Shown here in pieces: positions 26,289 to 35,493 of a stretch of 64,000 bases of DNA. The stretch spans positions 434,001 to 498,000 of the forward strand of contig NZ_AP021874.1 in NCBI RefSeq assembly GCF_009688945.1. The letters are read 5' to 3'. Below the pieces are notes generated by a model. The model did not search any database and was not told where the DNA came from. It saw nothing but the letters and a program-made list of their open reading frames with translations. Origin of the DNA: Desulfosarcina alkanivorans (GTDB taxonomy: Bacteria; Desulfobacterota; Desulfobacteria; Desulfobacterales; Desulfosarcinaceae). Made by a program: the position numbers and the translations under genes. Numbering within the stretch: the first letter of the stretch is position 1; each line of letters begins with the position of its first letter.

Positions 26289-28177
26289 GCCGCACCCCCT
26301 TTCCCTTTTTTGCCCGCAGGGACAATGGCCCCTGACGGGCAGGTCTGGATGCAGGAGCCGTCGCCGATGCAAAGGTCGGTGTTGACGGTGACACGGCCAT
26401 CGGCGTCCCGGGTGAATGTCGGGCAGCCAAAGGTTTGGACACAGGTATGGATCCGTTCGCAGACCGCTTGGTCGATCTCTACATGCTTTTGCTGAAAACC
26501 GGGCTTTCTTCTTTGCTCACGGGTGAATTTCAGCATGCAGGGATGGCGGGCGATCACCACGCTGAATTCCTCGATCCCCGTCGCCTCGGTCACCCGTTCA
26601 ATCAGTTTGGCCTGCTGGTAGGTGTCCACTTCAAAAATATGTTTGACGCCCAGGCCTTCCAGTACCTGACGGACGGGAATCTTGTCGGTCGCCCGGTTGA
26701 TGTTTTTCCCGCTGGCCGGATGGTCCTGGTGGCCGGTCATGGCGGTCGTTCCGTTTTCCATGAGAATCAGCGTGATGGGGTGCCGGTTGAAAATGGCATT
26801 GGTGATCCCGGGCAGGGCGGCATGGAAGAACGTCGAGTCGCCCATGAAGGCCACCACCTTGCGGCTGGTGTTGAACAGGCGCAGTCCGCTGCCCATGGCC
26901 GGCGATGCGCCCATGCACATGAGCAGTTGCCCCATTTCGTACGGCGGCAGGAACCCCAGGGTATGGCAGCCGATATCCGCCACGGTGATATCGGTTGGCG
27001 AGAGCGCTTGCTTGATGGCATGAAAGGCGCTGCGATGGCCGCACCCCGGGCACATCTGGGCCGGCCGGTGGGGCGCCGGGTCGGCTGCCGCCGCCGCAGG
27101 CTGCGGTGCCGTCATGTCCGGCCAGACGGACGACAGCACCTGTTGCACCTTGTCCGGGGTGTACTCGCCGATCCAATCCTGTGGTTCGGCCTTTCCAGAG
27201 ATTATGACCTGCAGCCCTTCGTCAAAGGCGATGGCCTTGATCTGGTTCTCAAGCACGTCATCCAGCTCTTCGAGAATTTTGATCTCCTGGTGGCTGGAGA
27301 GGAACCGAATGATTTGCCGTCGGGGCAGGGGGTGGACGTAGGCCAGTTTCAGGATGTCGGGTTTCTCATCCGCCCCTTCCAGCACTTCCATCAGCGAGAG
27401 AAAGGGAAGCCCCATGGTGATGACCCCGCGTTTTGGGTTGCCGGCGTCTACCAAACGGGTCAATCCCGTGCTTTCGGCATGTTCGCGGACCCGGGCCAGT
27501 CTGGCCAGGGCCGTGCGTTTTTGTTCGATGGCCAGGGCCGTGATGGGAATGTAGGGACCATTGGCCGGATCGAACCGTGGCGTGTCGTCCGGCTTGCCCG
27601 GGTTCCAGGGGCCGAATGCCACCTTTTCTTTGGCGTGGCAGACATGGGTGGTAAGCCGCAGGATGACCGGCATGCGATGCCGTTGGGACAGGCGGGCCGC
27701 TTCGAGGTAAAATCGGTAGACCTCGGACGGATCGGCCGGCTCGAGTACCGGAGTATAGCTCATGAGCGCATAGTGGCGGTTGTCCTGCTCGTTCTGGGAG
27801 GAGTTGGCCCCAGGATCGTCCCCCAGAATGACGACCATGCCCCCGATGATGTTCATCAGGCTCAGCTGCACAAACGTATCCGCGGCCACATTCAAGCCGA
27901 CACTTTTGAAAAAAACCGTGGAGAGGTGCCCGTTGACCGCGGCCCCGTAGGCCAGTTCCGTGGCCACCTTTTCGTTGGTGGAAAATTCAAAGTAAAAGGG
28001 ACGATCAGGGACGGGGATGGCCTGGATGGCCGTCGCGATTTCCGGGGTGGGGGATCCCGGGTAGGCGCTGACTACCCGCGTGCCCGCCTCAACCATGGCC
28101 CGGACGATGGCCGTGTTGCCCATTACAATTTCAGAGAAAGCGTCGCGCCTGAGCAGCATGTCCCCCATTTTTTTCAT
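26285..28177 (-). CDS. iorA: Indolepyruvate:ferredoxin oxidoreductase, alpha subunit, with variant Fe-S motifs
   Basis: TPP-dependent catalytic subunit, 630 residues. The N-terminal pyrimidine-binding domain shows 'MGNTAIVRAMVEAGTRVVSAYPGSP' and 'GDDPGANSSQNEQDNRHYA'. The TPP domain has 'QMCPGCGHRSAFHAIKQAL' and 'MGDSTFFHAALPGITNAIFN'. The C-terminal ferredoxin domain normally has two CxxCxxC motifs. Here they read 'CERIHTCVQTFGCP' and 'CIGDGSCIQTCP', so the second Cys of each is replaced by Ile and Asp. The start has AGGAG upstream. Overlaps iorB. Confidence 0.92.
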   Translation of the reverse strand: MKKMGDMLLRRDAFSEIVMGNTAIVRAMVEAGTRVVSAYPGSPTPEIATAIQAIPVPDRPFYFEFSTNEKVATELAYGAAVNGHLSTVFFKSVGLNVAADTFVQLSLMNIIGGMVVILGDDPGANSSQNEQDNRHYALMSYTPVLEPADPSEVYRFYLEAARLSQRHRMPVILRLTTHVCHAKEKVAFGPWNPGKPDDTPRFDPANGPYIPITALAIEQKRTALARLARVREHAESTGLTRLVDAGNPKRGVITMGLPFLSLMEVLEGADEKPDILKLAYVHPLPRRQIIRFLSSHQEIKILEELDDVLENQIKAIAFDEGLQVIISGKAEPQDWIGEYTPDKVQQVLSSVWPDMTAPQPAAAAADPAPHRPAQMCPGCGHRSAFHAIKQALSPTDITVADIGCHTLGFLPPYEMGQLLMCMGASPAMGSGLRLFNTSRKVVAFMGDSTFFHAALPGITNAIFNRHPITLILMENGTTAMTGHQDHPASGKNINRATDKIPVRQVLEGLGVKHIFEVDTYQQAKLIERVTEATGIEEFSVVIARHPCMLKFTREQRRKPGFQQKHVEIDQAVCERIHTCVQTFGCPTFTRDADGRVTVNTDLCIGDGSCIQTCPSGAIVPAGKKGKGGAA

Positions 28178-28319
28178 GGTGCCTCTCCTGTTTTCCTGAT
28201 GGATACCGGTAGCCGTTTCAAAAAAAGGGAAAGACTTTCCGGTGGATGGATGGTGAGCAGACCCGTATGAAATCTATGGCGAAGCGGCCGGTTTGTCAAA
28301 CCGTGGCCGACACCCGGAT

Positions 28320-29573
28320 TCAGCCGGTTACCGGTCTGCGGCGGACGGGCATGGTCATGCAGCGCGCGCCGCCCCCCCCGCGGGGCAGTTCCGAACCGTC
28401 CAGGGTGATGGCACACCGTCCCAGATCCTTCAACTGCCGCCTTCCCGAGATGATTTCGTCGGCCGGCAGGACGTCGAATCCGTTGTTGTTCATCTCCTCC
28501 ATGGTGTGTACATTGCGGGCGTAGCCGACGACCTTGCCCGGGGCCAGGGCAAAGAAATTGGCCCCGGAATGCCACTGCTCCCGCTCCTGGATCCACAGAT
28601 CGTCGACCCCGCCGCAGCATACCGGTGTCAGATCCATGCCTACCCCCCGCAGGGCCTCGATGAGGCTTTTCTCTTCCCGGATACGGGTCACGCGGCCGTT
28701 TTCAACTGTGATATGAATGGCCTGATACTTGCTGGGCTGGAGCATGAGCGGGCCGAACACCATGCAGTGGCACTGGTCCAGCAGGGTGAACACCATATCC
28801 AGATGAATGAAGGATTCCGGGCTGTGGGGCAGTTCCTGTACAAGGAGATGGCGTTCCCGGTCCCTCTGGGCCTTGAGCCTTTCGATGATAAAATCAATGC
28901 CCTGGGTCGAGGTGCGGCTGCCGTTGCCGATCACCAGGACGTCGTCCCGGGCCACGAGCACGTCACCGCCTTCGATGGTGGCGGCCGGGTCCGGATGCTT
29001 TTGCGCAAGGGGATTGACCGTGCGGGCGCTGAGCCGGGGGCAGTGATTGAAGATGGCCTCCATGATGATGGATTCACGGGACCGCACCGGCTTGGCCATC
29101 CGGCCAATGAGGATTTCGTCCGTTATCGCCATGGCGGCATCACGGGTGAAGAAAAAATTGTGAAGCGGTGGCAGGGAGTACCGTTCTCTGGAAAGAAATC
29201 GGGTCAGGTTGTCCCGCGGCTGAACCACGCCTTCGATGAACTGCCTGGCAAGCGTTTTTTCCGTAAGCGCCAGCAGGTCGTCGCAAAGGTCCAGGCATCC
29301 CTCCGCCTCACAGATGGTCATCACCAGGGACGATTTGACCGCCGGCTCCGCCAGAACCGATTCGAGCAGATCCCGGACCTGGTAAGTTTCGGTTACGGTG
29401 TCCAGCAGGTCCGCCAACTGGGCATATTCTTTCTGTGCCACCGACAGATTGAGGATGTCGCTGTACAGGGCCCGCTCCGCATTCCGGGGGGTCATATTTT
29501 CCACTTCCGGACCGGGCGTGTGCAGGACGACCCCTTCAAGTCCGCCGATTTCAGAATTGACGCCGATTTTCAT
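28320..29573 (-). CDS. arcA: Arginine deiminase
   Basis: Hydrolyses arginine to citrulline and ammonia. The protein (417 residues from the ATG at 29573) has the guanidino-group-modifying fold with 'NFFFTRDAAMAI', 'TIEGGDVLVARDDVLVIG', 'FIHLDMVFTLLD' (catalytic His) and the C-terminal nucleophile in 'GGGGARCMTMPVRR' (Cys about 405). All catalytic motifs are intact. No arcB, arcC or arcD lies nearby, so it works alone or with genes elsewhere. A GAGGG ribosome-binding stretch lies upstream of the chosen ATG. Confidence 0.93.
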   Translation of the reverse strand: MKIGVNSEIGGLEGVVLHTPGPEVENMTPRNAERALYSDILNLSVAQKEYAQLADLLDTVTETYQVRDLLESVLAEPAVKSSLVMTICEAEGCLDLCDDLLALTEKTLARQFIEGVVQPRDNLTRFLSRERYSLPPLHNFFFTRDAAMAITDEILIGRMAKPVRSRESIIMEAIFNHCPRLSARTVNPLAQKHPDPAATIEGGDVLVARDDVLVIGNGSRTSTQGIDFIIERLKAQRDRERHLLVQELPHSPESFIHLDMVFTLLDQCHCMVFGPLMLQPSKYQAIHITVENGRVTRIREEKSLIEALRGVGMDLTPVCCGGVDDLWIQEREQWHSGANFFALAPGKVVGYARNVHTMEEMNNNGFDVLPADEIISGRRQLKDLGRCAITLDGSELPRGGGGARCMTMPVRRRPVTG

Positions 29574-29702
29574 ATTATTCAACCCTCGCATGACGAATGG
29601 GGAGGATGTCGCATGACGAATTCCAGTAAGGGATACCTAACAGAAAAAAAGAGAAAAGAAAATGCGTGTGCCCGCTATTGGCAATGATGCGGTTTCACCG
29701 CC

Positions 29703-29731
29703 TTGACATCCATCGCCCCGGGAAATATTCT
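29703..29731 (+). promoter_or_regulatory. Predicted sigma-70 promoter of acyP
   Basis: TTGACA (29703-29708), 17 bases, TATTCT (29726-29731), 43 nt ahead of the acyP ATG in the divergent arcA/acyP interval. Confidence 0.5.
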
Positions 29732-29773
29732 GACGGTTGAATCCAACAAGCTACAGACGCGTAGGAGGATCCC

Positions 29774-30055
29774 ATGGAAAAAAAAGCCAGGGCGCACCTG
29801 ATTGTCCACGGGCGGGTTCAGGGTGTCTGCTTCAGGATGGAAACCCGGAAGGCGGCAGCGGTCTTCGATGTCTGCGGATGGGTCAGAAACCAGCCTGACG
29901 GTACCGTCGAAACCGTCGTCGAAGGCGACCGAGCCGATGTGACCTCCCTGATCAACTGGTGCAGAAGCGGGCCGCCCGCCTCCAGCGTGGAAAAGGTGGA
30001 CATCACCTGGCAGGAGTACCGGGGCGAGTTTGGAGAGTTCAGTATTCGATACTAA
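29774..30055 (+). CDS. acyP: Acylphosphatase
   Basis: Small enzyme hydrolysing acyl phosphates such as acetyl- or 1,3-bisphosphoglycerate-type anhydrides. The 93-residue protein has the complete signature 'HLIVHGRVQGVCFRMETRKAA' with catalytic Arg21, and 'GWVRNQPDGTVETVVEG' with catalytic Asn39. GGAGGATCCC precedes the ATG. The next gene starts 26 bp after its stop, so the two may form an operon. Confidence 0.95.
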   Translation: MEKKARAHLIVHGRVQGVCFRMETRKAAAVFDVCGWVRNQPDGTVETVVEGDRADVTSLINWCRSGPPASSVEKVDITWQEYRGEFGEFSIRY

Positions 30056-30081
30056 CGTGACGACAATTTCCGGAGGGAGAC

Positions 30082-30414
30082 ATGGCCGTGATCACGACGC
30101 TTCAAAAAGCCGACAAATTTGAAATTGAGAAATATAAGCCGCCCAAGGATATCCGTTCCCTTTCCAAGACGCATGTGCCCTACAGCGGGTCCCCGCAAAA
30201 ACATCCGCTGGAGCCGGACCAGATCATCTTGATTCCCGATCCGTATAACCCCAAAAGCCCTTACCTGGAATTCAGTAAAAACGATATCACCCATGTGGAA
30301 AAGCTGGCCAATGTGGTAAACATGGCCGGCGAGACGGTAACCATGGCCAGAATCTGGGTGAAAAAGGGCAGCCTTGCCATTCACTGCACCCCGTTTCAGG
30401 TGACGTCACTGTAG
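30082..30414 (+). CDS. Small conserved-looking protein of unknown function
   Basis: The 110-residue soluble protein has no signal peptide or membrane segment. It begins 'MAVITTLQKADKFEIEKYKPP', is rich in Pro and Lys, and has 'VNMAGETVTMARIWVKKGSLAI' near its end. A clear GGAGG ribosome-binding site lies just before the ATG. It follows acyP by 26 bp, suggesting co-transcription. I have an unverified recollection that similar proteins in sulfate reducers are labelled inorganic pyrophosphatase. None of the active-site motifs of family I or II pyrophosphatases is visible, so I do not assign that function. Confidence 0.75.
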   Translation: MAVITTLQKADKFEIEKYKPPKDIRSLSKTHVPYSGSPQKHPLEPDQIILIPDPYNPKSPYLEFSKNDITHVEKLANVVNMAGETVTMARIWVKKGSLAIHCTPFQVTSL

Positions 30415-30733
30415 ACCATTCGACGTTCGTGCTTCACCTCGGCTGAAGGCGGAATGCGCATGCTTCGGGCGTTGCAGACTCTTGGCTGCCGGATATTCCA
30501 CGGATTCATCACCGCGGCGGCGGCAAGATGGTCTCCACTCTGCTGATGCGGTCGTCATTTGATGGTGTTCTGCCGGTGGCCTGATTTGCAAAAAACGGCT
30601 TGATAGGGCATTATGGCCTTTGCGGAACCGGTTTCCCGGTTCGCTTTTCGCCCAATCCACGATTTTTATCTTCGTCCGTTTCGAAGCCCTCATGGCAGGC
30701 TCGACACCCGATTGCCGGTTCAAAGGAGGTCAC
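30415..30733. other. Intergenic region before the sucrose cassette
   Basis: This 319-base region has no convincing gene, terminator or promoter. The open frame of the downstream kinase runs back into it to 30620, but that extension has no family similarity. Confidence 0.45.
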
Positions 30734-31630
30734 GTGATCGTCGTTGTTGGTGAGATTCTGATCGACATGTTCCGGGACTATCAGCGGATCGGCGGTGCCC
30801 CGTTCAACTTTGCCTTTCATCTCAAACGCCTCGGGTTTCCGGTGCGGTTTCTCACCCGTGTGGGGGATGATCGGCACGGGAGACGGATTTTGGGCATGCT
30901 GAGACAAAACGGCTTCAGCGAAGCCGACATCCAGATAGACCCGCGGCATCCCACGGGAACGGTTCACGTGGACCTGGATGAACACCGTGTTCCCCGTTTC
31001 GATATTTGTGAGAACGTTGCCTACGACCATCTGGATCTGGACATCGCCGGCCTGTCGGATGCGCACGGTGTCGAGATGATTTATTTCGGTACCCTGATCC
31101 AGCGAACCGATCACGGTTGCCGGCAGGTCCAACGGTTTCTTGACCGCCGGGAACCCGGTACCGGCTGTTTTTGCGACATCAACATGCGGCCGCCTCACGT
31201 CAATGCCCGCGCCGTGTCCGGATCCCTTTACCACGCGGATCTGCTCAAATTAAACGCGTCGGAACTGACTGCGGTTCAACAGGCCTTTGATGGCCCCGTC
31301 GCCACCGGCGAACTGATTCCCTGGCTGATGGAAAGGTTTTCGATCAGTACGCTGGCGCTCACTCGAGGCAGTCATGGCAGCAGCCTGTATCACCGCCACA
31401 TGGAAATCAGCCGTCCCGCCGAGTCGACAAAAGTCATTCTTGATACGGTCGGTGCCGGTGACGGGTATGCCGCACTGCTTGCTGCCGGCCGACTCCTCGG
31501 CCGTCCCTGGGACCTGACCGTCGAGCAAGCCACCCGATTCGCCGGGCGCATATGCGGCATCCGCGGTGCGATTCCCGATGACGAGGCTTTCTACGACGAT
31601 TTCCGACAGCCAATGAAGACGGATTCGTAA
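30734..31630 (+). CDS. PfkB-family sugar kinase (probable fructokinase)
   Basis: Ribokinase-fold ATP-dependent kinase of 298 residues. It starts at the GTG 30734, which has a perfect AAGGAGG ribosome-binding site five bases upstream; family similarity begins exactly there ('IVVVGEILIDMF'). Motifs are 'RIGGAPFNFAFHLKRLGFPVRFLTRVGDDRHG' (substrate side), and 'DTVGAGDGYAALLAAG' near residue 240, containing the catalytic Asp and anion hole. It is the first gene of a cluster with sucrose-phosphate synthase and sucrose phosphorylase, so fructose is the likely substrate. That specificity is inferred from context. Confidence 0.88.
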   Translation: MIVVVGEILIDMFRDYQRIGGAPFNFAFHLKRLGFPVRFLTRVGDDRHGRRILGMLRQNGFSEADIQIDPRHPTGTVHVDLDEHRVPRFDICENVAYDHLDLDIAGLSDAHGVEMIYFGTLIQRTDHGCRQVQRFLDRREPGTGCFCDINMRPPHVNARAVSGSLYHADLLKLNASELTAVQQAFDGPVATGELIPWLMERFSISTLALTRGSHGSSLYHRHMEISRPAESTKVILDTVGAGDGYAALLAAGRLLGRPWDLTVEQATRFAGRICGIRGAIPDDEAFYDDFRQPMKTDS

Positions 31631-31785
31631 AAAATCCGATATCTGCGTTACGCTTCATCCCTCGTCACTGCCGAGTACGGTAAGGACGCCTCATTCCACG
31701 GGATTCGCAATCTTTGATCTCGGTTTTCCACGAACCCGCCGGGTAAATGATTTTTTTACGAGGGCATCAATGAAAGGACGTCCCC

Positions 31786-33975
31786 ATGACCGATAAAGGA
31801 CTCTGCATCCACTTGTTCAGCCTGCATGGACTGATTCGATCCAAAAACCTGGAAATGGGAAGAGATGCGGATACGGGGGGGCAGGTCAAGTATGTTATGG
31901 AACTGGGCACCAGCCTGAGCCGCAGGGCGGATGTCAGACGGGTGGACCTGTTCACGCGCCTGATTGCCGACAAACGCGTCAGTTCGGATTACAGCGAGTC
32001 CATCGAGGCCGTCAGCGACAAGTTCCGCATTGTTCGCATTCAGTGCGGGGGGCGAAAATATATGCGCAAGGAACTGCTCTGGCCCTACCTCGAAGAGTAT
32101 GTGGACAAGACAATCAAGTTTATCAAGCGTCACCGGGCCATGCCGGATATCGTTCATGGGCATTATCCTGACGGGGGGTACGTCGGCATGCAACTGGCCG
32201 ATATACTGGGGTTGCCATTCGTTTATACCGGCCACTCCCTTGGCCGTGCCAAGCTGGCCAGGCTCATGGACCAGGGAATGACAGAGGCGGAAATAATCCG
32301 AAAATTCAAAATCGATCGCCGAATCGATGCGGAAGAGCAAATCCTGGCGCGGGCAGACCTGGTGGTCACCAGCACCCACCATGAAATCCGGGAGCAATAC
32401 GGGCTGTACCGGAATAAGGATGTTCCCCGATATCGGGTCGTGCCGCCCGGCATCGACATCGACACCTTCTACCCCTATTACCATGACAACCCCGATGATG
32501 CGCAGCAGTCAGAGAATGCGCGCTATGCCCAGGCTTCCATGCTCAAGGAATTAAACCGCTTTTTCATGAGCCCGGAAAAACCACTGATCCTGGCCTTGAG
32601 CCGGCCGGATAAACGCAAAAATATTTCCGGGCTGGTCAAGGCCTACGGCATGGACCTCGAGCTGCAGAGCATGGCCAACCTTGCCGTGTTCGCCGGCTTG
32701 CGAAAGGACATCGATGCCATGGCGGACAACGAGCGCGGGGTCCTCACCGAAATGCTGCTGGGCATGGACAAATACGACCTGTACGGGAAAATGGCCATTC
32801 CCAAAAAACACGATTTCGAGTACGAAGTGCCGGCCCTGTATCGGATCGCCGCCGAAAGAAGCGGGGTGTTCATCAACCCGGCCCTGACGGAACCGTTCGG
32901 CCTCACCCTGCTCGAGGCCTCCGCGACCGGCCTGCCCATCGTGGCCACTGACGACGGCGGCCCCAACGACATTATCCGCAACTGCGAAAACGGCCTCCTC
33001 GTGAATGTCGCCGACACGGGACAGATGTCTTCGGCCTTGCGCAAGATTATCGCGGATACGGATTTGTGGGAGCGCTATTCGAAAAACGGGGTCATGAACG
33101 TGCGCAAGCACTATACCTGGCAAAGCCATACCCGCGACTACACCGCCGCCATTAAAAAGCTGACCACCGGAAATCAGGGATCCAACCTGGCGACCGCAAA
33201 GCCCAAAAATTCCGTCGGGCGCCGCCTGATGAAGCTCAGTCATGTCCTGATTACCGATATCGACAATACGCTGATCGGTTCGGATAACACCCGGTTGGAA
33301 AAGCTGGTGCGGCTGTTGAATCGGCACCAGGACCGCATCGGCTTCGGGGTGGCCACCGGGCGGACTTCCGACTCAGCCCGGACTATTCTCGAAAAATACG
33401 GGATCCCCCATCCGGATCTCATTATCTGTTCGGTGGGCAGCGCCCTTTTCTACGGCAGGAGCCAGCAGCCCAGCCTCGGATGGGCCAGCCATATTGCCAG
33501 TCGATGGAACCGGGGAAAAATCGTCGACCTGCTCAAGGATATCGATTTCCTGGAATACCAGGAAGAAGAGACCCAGCGCAGATTCAAGGTCAGTTACTAC
33601 ATGGAACCGGCCAAAGACCGCCTGGCGGTCATCCATAACCGCCTGCTCCATCACCGTTGCCGGTACAACCTGATTTATTCCCATGATCGCTACCTGGATA
33701 TCCTGCCCTACCGGGCTTCCAAGGGGAAGGCCATCCGCTACCTGAGCTACAAATGGGATATCCCGTTGAGGAATTTTCTGGTCTGCGGCGATTCCGGAAA
33801 CGATGAAGAGATGCTGCGCGGCGAACCCCGTGCCGTGGTGGTGGCCAACTTCAGCCATGAACTGAAGGAGTTGAAGGGCAGCCGGAATGTCTATTTCGCC
33901 GACCGCGCCTGTGCCGGTGGCATCATAGAAGGATTGCAGCACTACCGTTTCATTGACGAGGCGATAGGAGGTTAA
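31786..33975 (+). CDS. Sucrose-phosphate synthase fused to sucrose-phosphate phosphatase-like HAD domain
   Basis: 729 residues. Residues 1-465 are a GT4 glycosyltransferase of the sucrose-phosphate synthase type: 'LFSLHGLIRSKNLEMGRDADTGGQVKYV', 'HGHYPDGGYVGMQLADILG', 'TGHSLGRAKLARLM', 'NPALTEPFGLTLLEASATGLPIVATDDGGP'. Residues 485-729 are a HAD phosphatase ('LITDIDNTLIGSDN', 'GVATGRTSDSARTILEKYGIP', 'LVCGDSGNDEEML') of the SPP/SPS C-terminal type. The HAD keeps the DxDxT, Thr/Ser, Lys and GDxxND motifs, so it may hydrolyse sucrose-6-phosphate itself. Cytoplasmic. The sucrose phosphorylase gene starts 4 bp after its stop. Confidence 0.93.
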   Translation: MTDKGLCIHLFSLHGLIRSKNLEMGRDADTGGQVKYVMELGTSLSRRADVRRVDLFTRLIADKRVSSDYSESIEAVSDKFRIVRIQCGGRKYMRKELLWPYLEEYVDKTIKFIKRHRAMPDIVHGHYPDGGYVGMQLADILGLPFVYTGHSLGRAKLARLMDQGMTEAEIIRKFKIDRRIDAEEQILARADLVVTSTHHEIREQYGLYRNKDVPRYRVVPPGIDIDTFYPYYHDNPDDAQQSENARYAQASMLKELNRFFMSPEKPLILALSRPDKRKNISGLVKAYGMDLELQSMANLAVFAGLRKDIDAMADNERGVLTEMLLGMDKYDLYGKMAIPKKHDFEYEVPALYRIAAERSGVFINPALTEPFGLTLLEASATGLPIVATDDGGPNDIIRNCENGLLVNVADTGQMSSALRKIIADTDLWERYSKNGVMNVRKHYTWQSHTRDYTAAIKKLTTGNQGSNLATAKPKNSVGRRLMKLSHVLITDIDNTLIGSDNTRLEKLVRLLNRHQDRIGFGVATGRTSDSARTILEKYGIPHPDLIICSVGSALFYGRSQQPSLGWASHIASRWNRGKIVDLLKDIDFLEYQEEETQRRFKVSYYMEPAKDRLAVIHNRLLHHRCRYNLIYSHDRYLDILPYRASKGKAIRYLSYKWDIPLRNFLVCGDSGNDEEMLRGEPRAVVVANFSHELKELKGSRNVYFADRACAGGIIEGLQHYRFIDEAIGG

Positions 33976-33978
33976 GCG

Positions 33979-35427
33979 ATGACCCTTAAAAACAGCGTAC
34001 AATTGATCGTGTATCCCGACAGTCTCGGCGGCGATCTTGCCGAGTTGCACTTCGTGCTGCGCCGCTACCTGCGTCGGGCGATCGGCGGCATTCACCTGTT
34101 GCCGTTCTACCCGTCTTCGGCGGATCGTGGATTTGCCCCGTTAACCTATGACGAGGTGGATCCGGCATTCGGTACCTGGAGGGATATCGAACTGATCGGG
34201 CGCGAATTCGACCTGATCATCGATTTCATGGTCAATCATATTTCCAGGCAATCCGCCTATTTTCAGGATTATTTCGAAAAAGGATCCGACTCGGAGTATG
34301 CCGATATGTTCCTGAGCTTCAACAAGCTGGCCCCGAACGGTGAAATCGATGCTGCGGATCTGGCCAGGGTCTATACCCGAAAACCCCGCCCGCCGTATAC
34401 CATTGTGCAGCGCGCCGACGGCTCCAAGGAGAAGGTCTGGTGCACCTTTGACTATGAGCAGATCGATCTAGACTGGGATTCGCCCAAAACCCATGAAGTG
34501 ATGCGCCGTTTCCTGATCCAGCTGTCGCGGACCCGCGCGAAAATGATCCGTATGGATGCCTTTGCCTATTGTACCATAAAAATCGGCACCAACTGCTTTT
34601 TTCTGGAGCCCCAGGTATGGCAGCTGCTCGAGTGGCTTCAGGATTACGTCTCTCCCTTTGACGTGGAAATTCTTCCCGAAGTTCATGAGCACTACAGTTA
34701 TCACCAGAGAATTTCCGAACACGGATACTGGACCTATGATTTCTCGCTGCCCATGCTGGTGCTGCATACCCTTTATCATCACACCAGCCGGGTGCTCAAA
34801 CAATGGCTGGCGATCTGCCCGAGAAGACAGGTAACCACCCTGGACACCCACGACGGGATTGGCGTGGTGGACGTGCAGGACCTGCTTTCACCTGAAGAAC
34901 TCGAGCGGACCCTCGACGGCCTGGATGAAAAGGGTGCCAACACCCGCAAGATTTTTTCCGGACCCGAATTCCAGAACCTGGACATCTATCAGGTGAACTG
35001 CACCTATTATTCCGCCCTGGAATGCAACGACGATTCCTATATCGCGGCACGGGCCATTCAATTTTTCACGCCGGGGATTCCGCAGGTCTACTACGTGGGC
35101 CTGCTGGCCGGGGAAAATGACATCGAACTGGTGCAGCAGACCAAAAACGGCCGGGACATCAACCGGCATAACTTCACGTTGGACGAAATTGCCCGGGACA
35201 TACAAAAACCGGTGGTGCAGCGCCTGCTGCGGCTCATGGAATTCAGGAGCCGCTACCCGGCTTTTGAGGGCCGGTTTGCCATCGAAGACGCGCCCGACGA
35301 TCAGCTCCGACTCTCCTGGACGCAGCTCCCTTGCCGGGCGGTGCTTCAGATCAGTTTGCGAACCTATGCAACACGGATCACTTACTTCGATGAGGAAAAA
35401 GAATCGATGGCCGAGTTCGTGGCGTGA
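33979..35427 (+). CDS. GH13 sucrose phosphorylase-type enzyme
   Basis: Glycoside hydrolase family 13 (subfamily 18) enzyme of 482 residues. It starts 'NSVQLIVYPDSLGGDLAELHFVLRRYL' and has 'GIHLLPFYPSSADRGFAPLTYDEVD' and 'DLIIDFMVNHIS'. Catalytic residues by motif are the nucleophile Asp193 ('IRMDAFAY'), acid/base Glu234 ('EILPEVHEHY') and Asp292 ('TLDTHDGIG'). Members phosphorolyse sucrose (or sucrose-6-phosphate or glucosylglycerate) to glucose-1-phosphate. Translationally linked to sucrose-phosphate synthase, so sucrose or its phosphate is the likely substrate. No signal peptide, hence cytoplasmic. Confidence 0.9.
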   Translation: MTLKNSVQLIVYPDSLGGDLAELHFVLRRYLRRAIGGIHLLPFYPSSADRGFAPLTYDEVDPAFGTWRDIELIGREFDLIIDFMVNHISRQSAYFQDYFEKGSDSEYADMFLSFNKLAPNGEIDAADLARVYTRKPRPPYTIVQRADGSKEKVWCTFDYEQIDLDWDSPKTHEVMRRFLIQLSRTRAKMIRMDAFAYCTIKIGTNCFFLEPQVWQLLEWLQDYVSPFDVEILPEVHEHYSYHQRISEHGYWTYDFSLPMLVLHTLYHHTSRVLKQWLAICPRRQVTTLDTHDGIGVVDVQDLLSPEELERTLDGLDEKGANTRKIFSGPEFQNLDIYQVNCTYYSALECNDDSYIAARAIQFFTPGIPQVYYVGLLAGENDIELVQQTKNGRDINRHNFTLDEIARDIQKPVVQRLLRLMEFRSRYPAFEGRFAIEDAPDDQLRLSWTQLPCRAVLQISLRTYATRITYFDEEKESMAEFVA

Positions 35428-35493
35428 AATGATGCAGGCCGCGGCTTGGCAGCGGGCATCACGGGCATGTCCGGTTGCCGGCCGAAAAACCCC

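Noticed and set aside
26435..28270. 611-codon open frame on the plus strand
   Set aside because: It lies wholly opposite iorA, has no recognisable domains and is explained by the GC-rich codon use of the real gene.
28293..29687. 464-codon open frame on the plus strand
   Set aside because: Antisense to arcA, which has complete active-site motifs.
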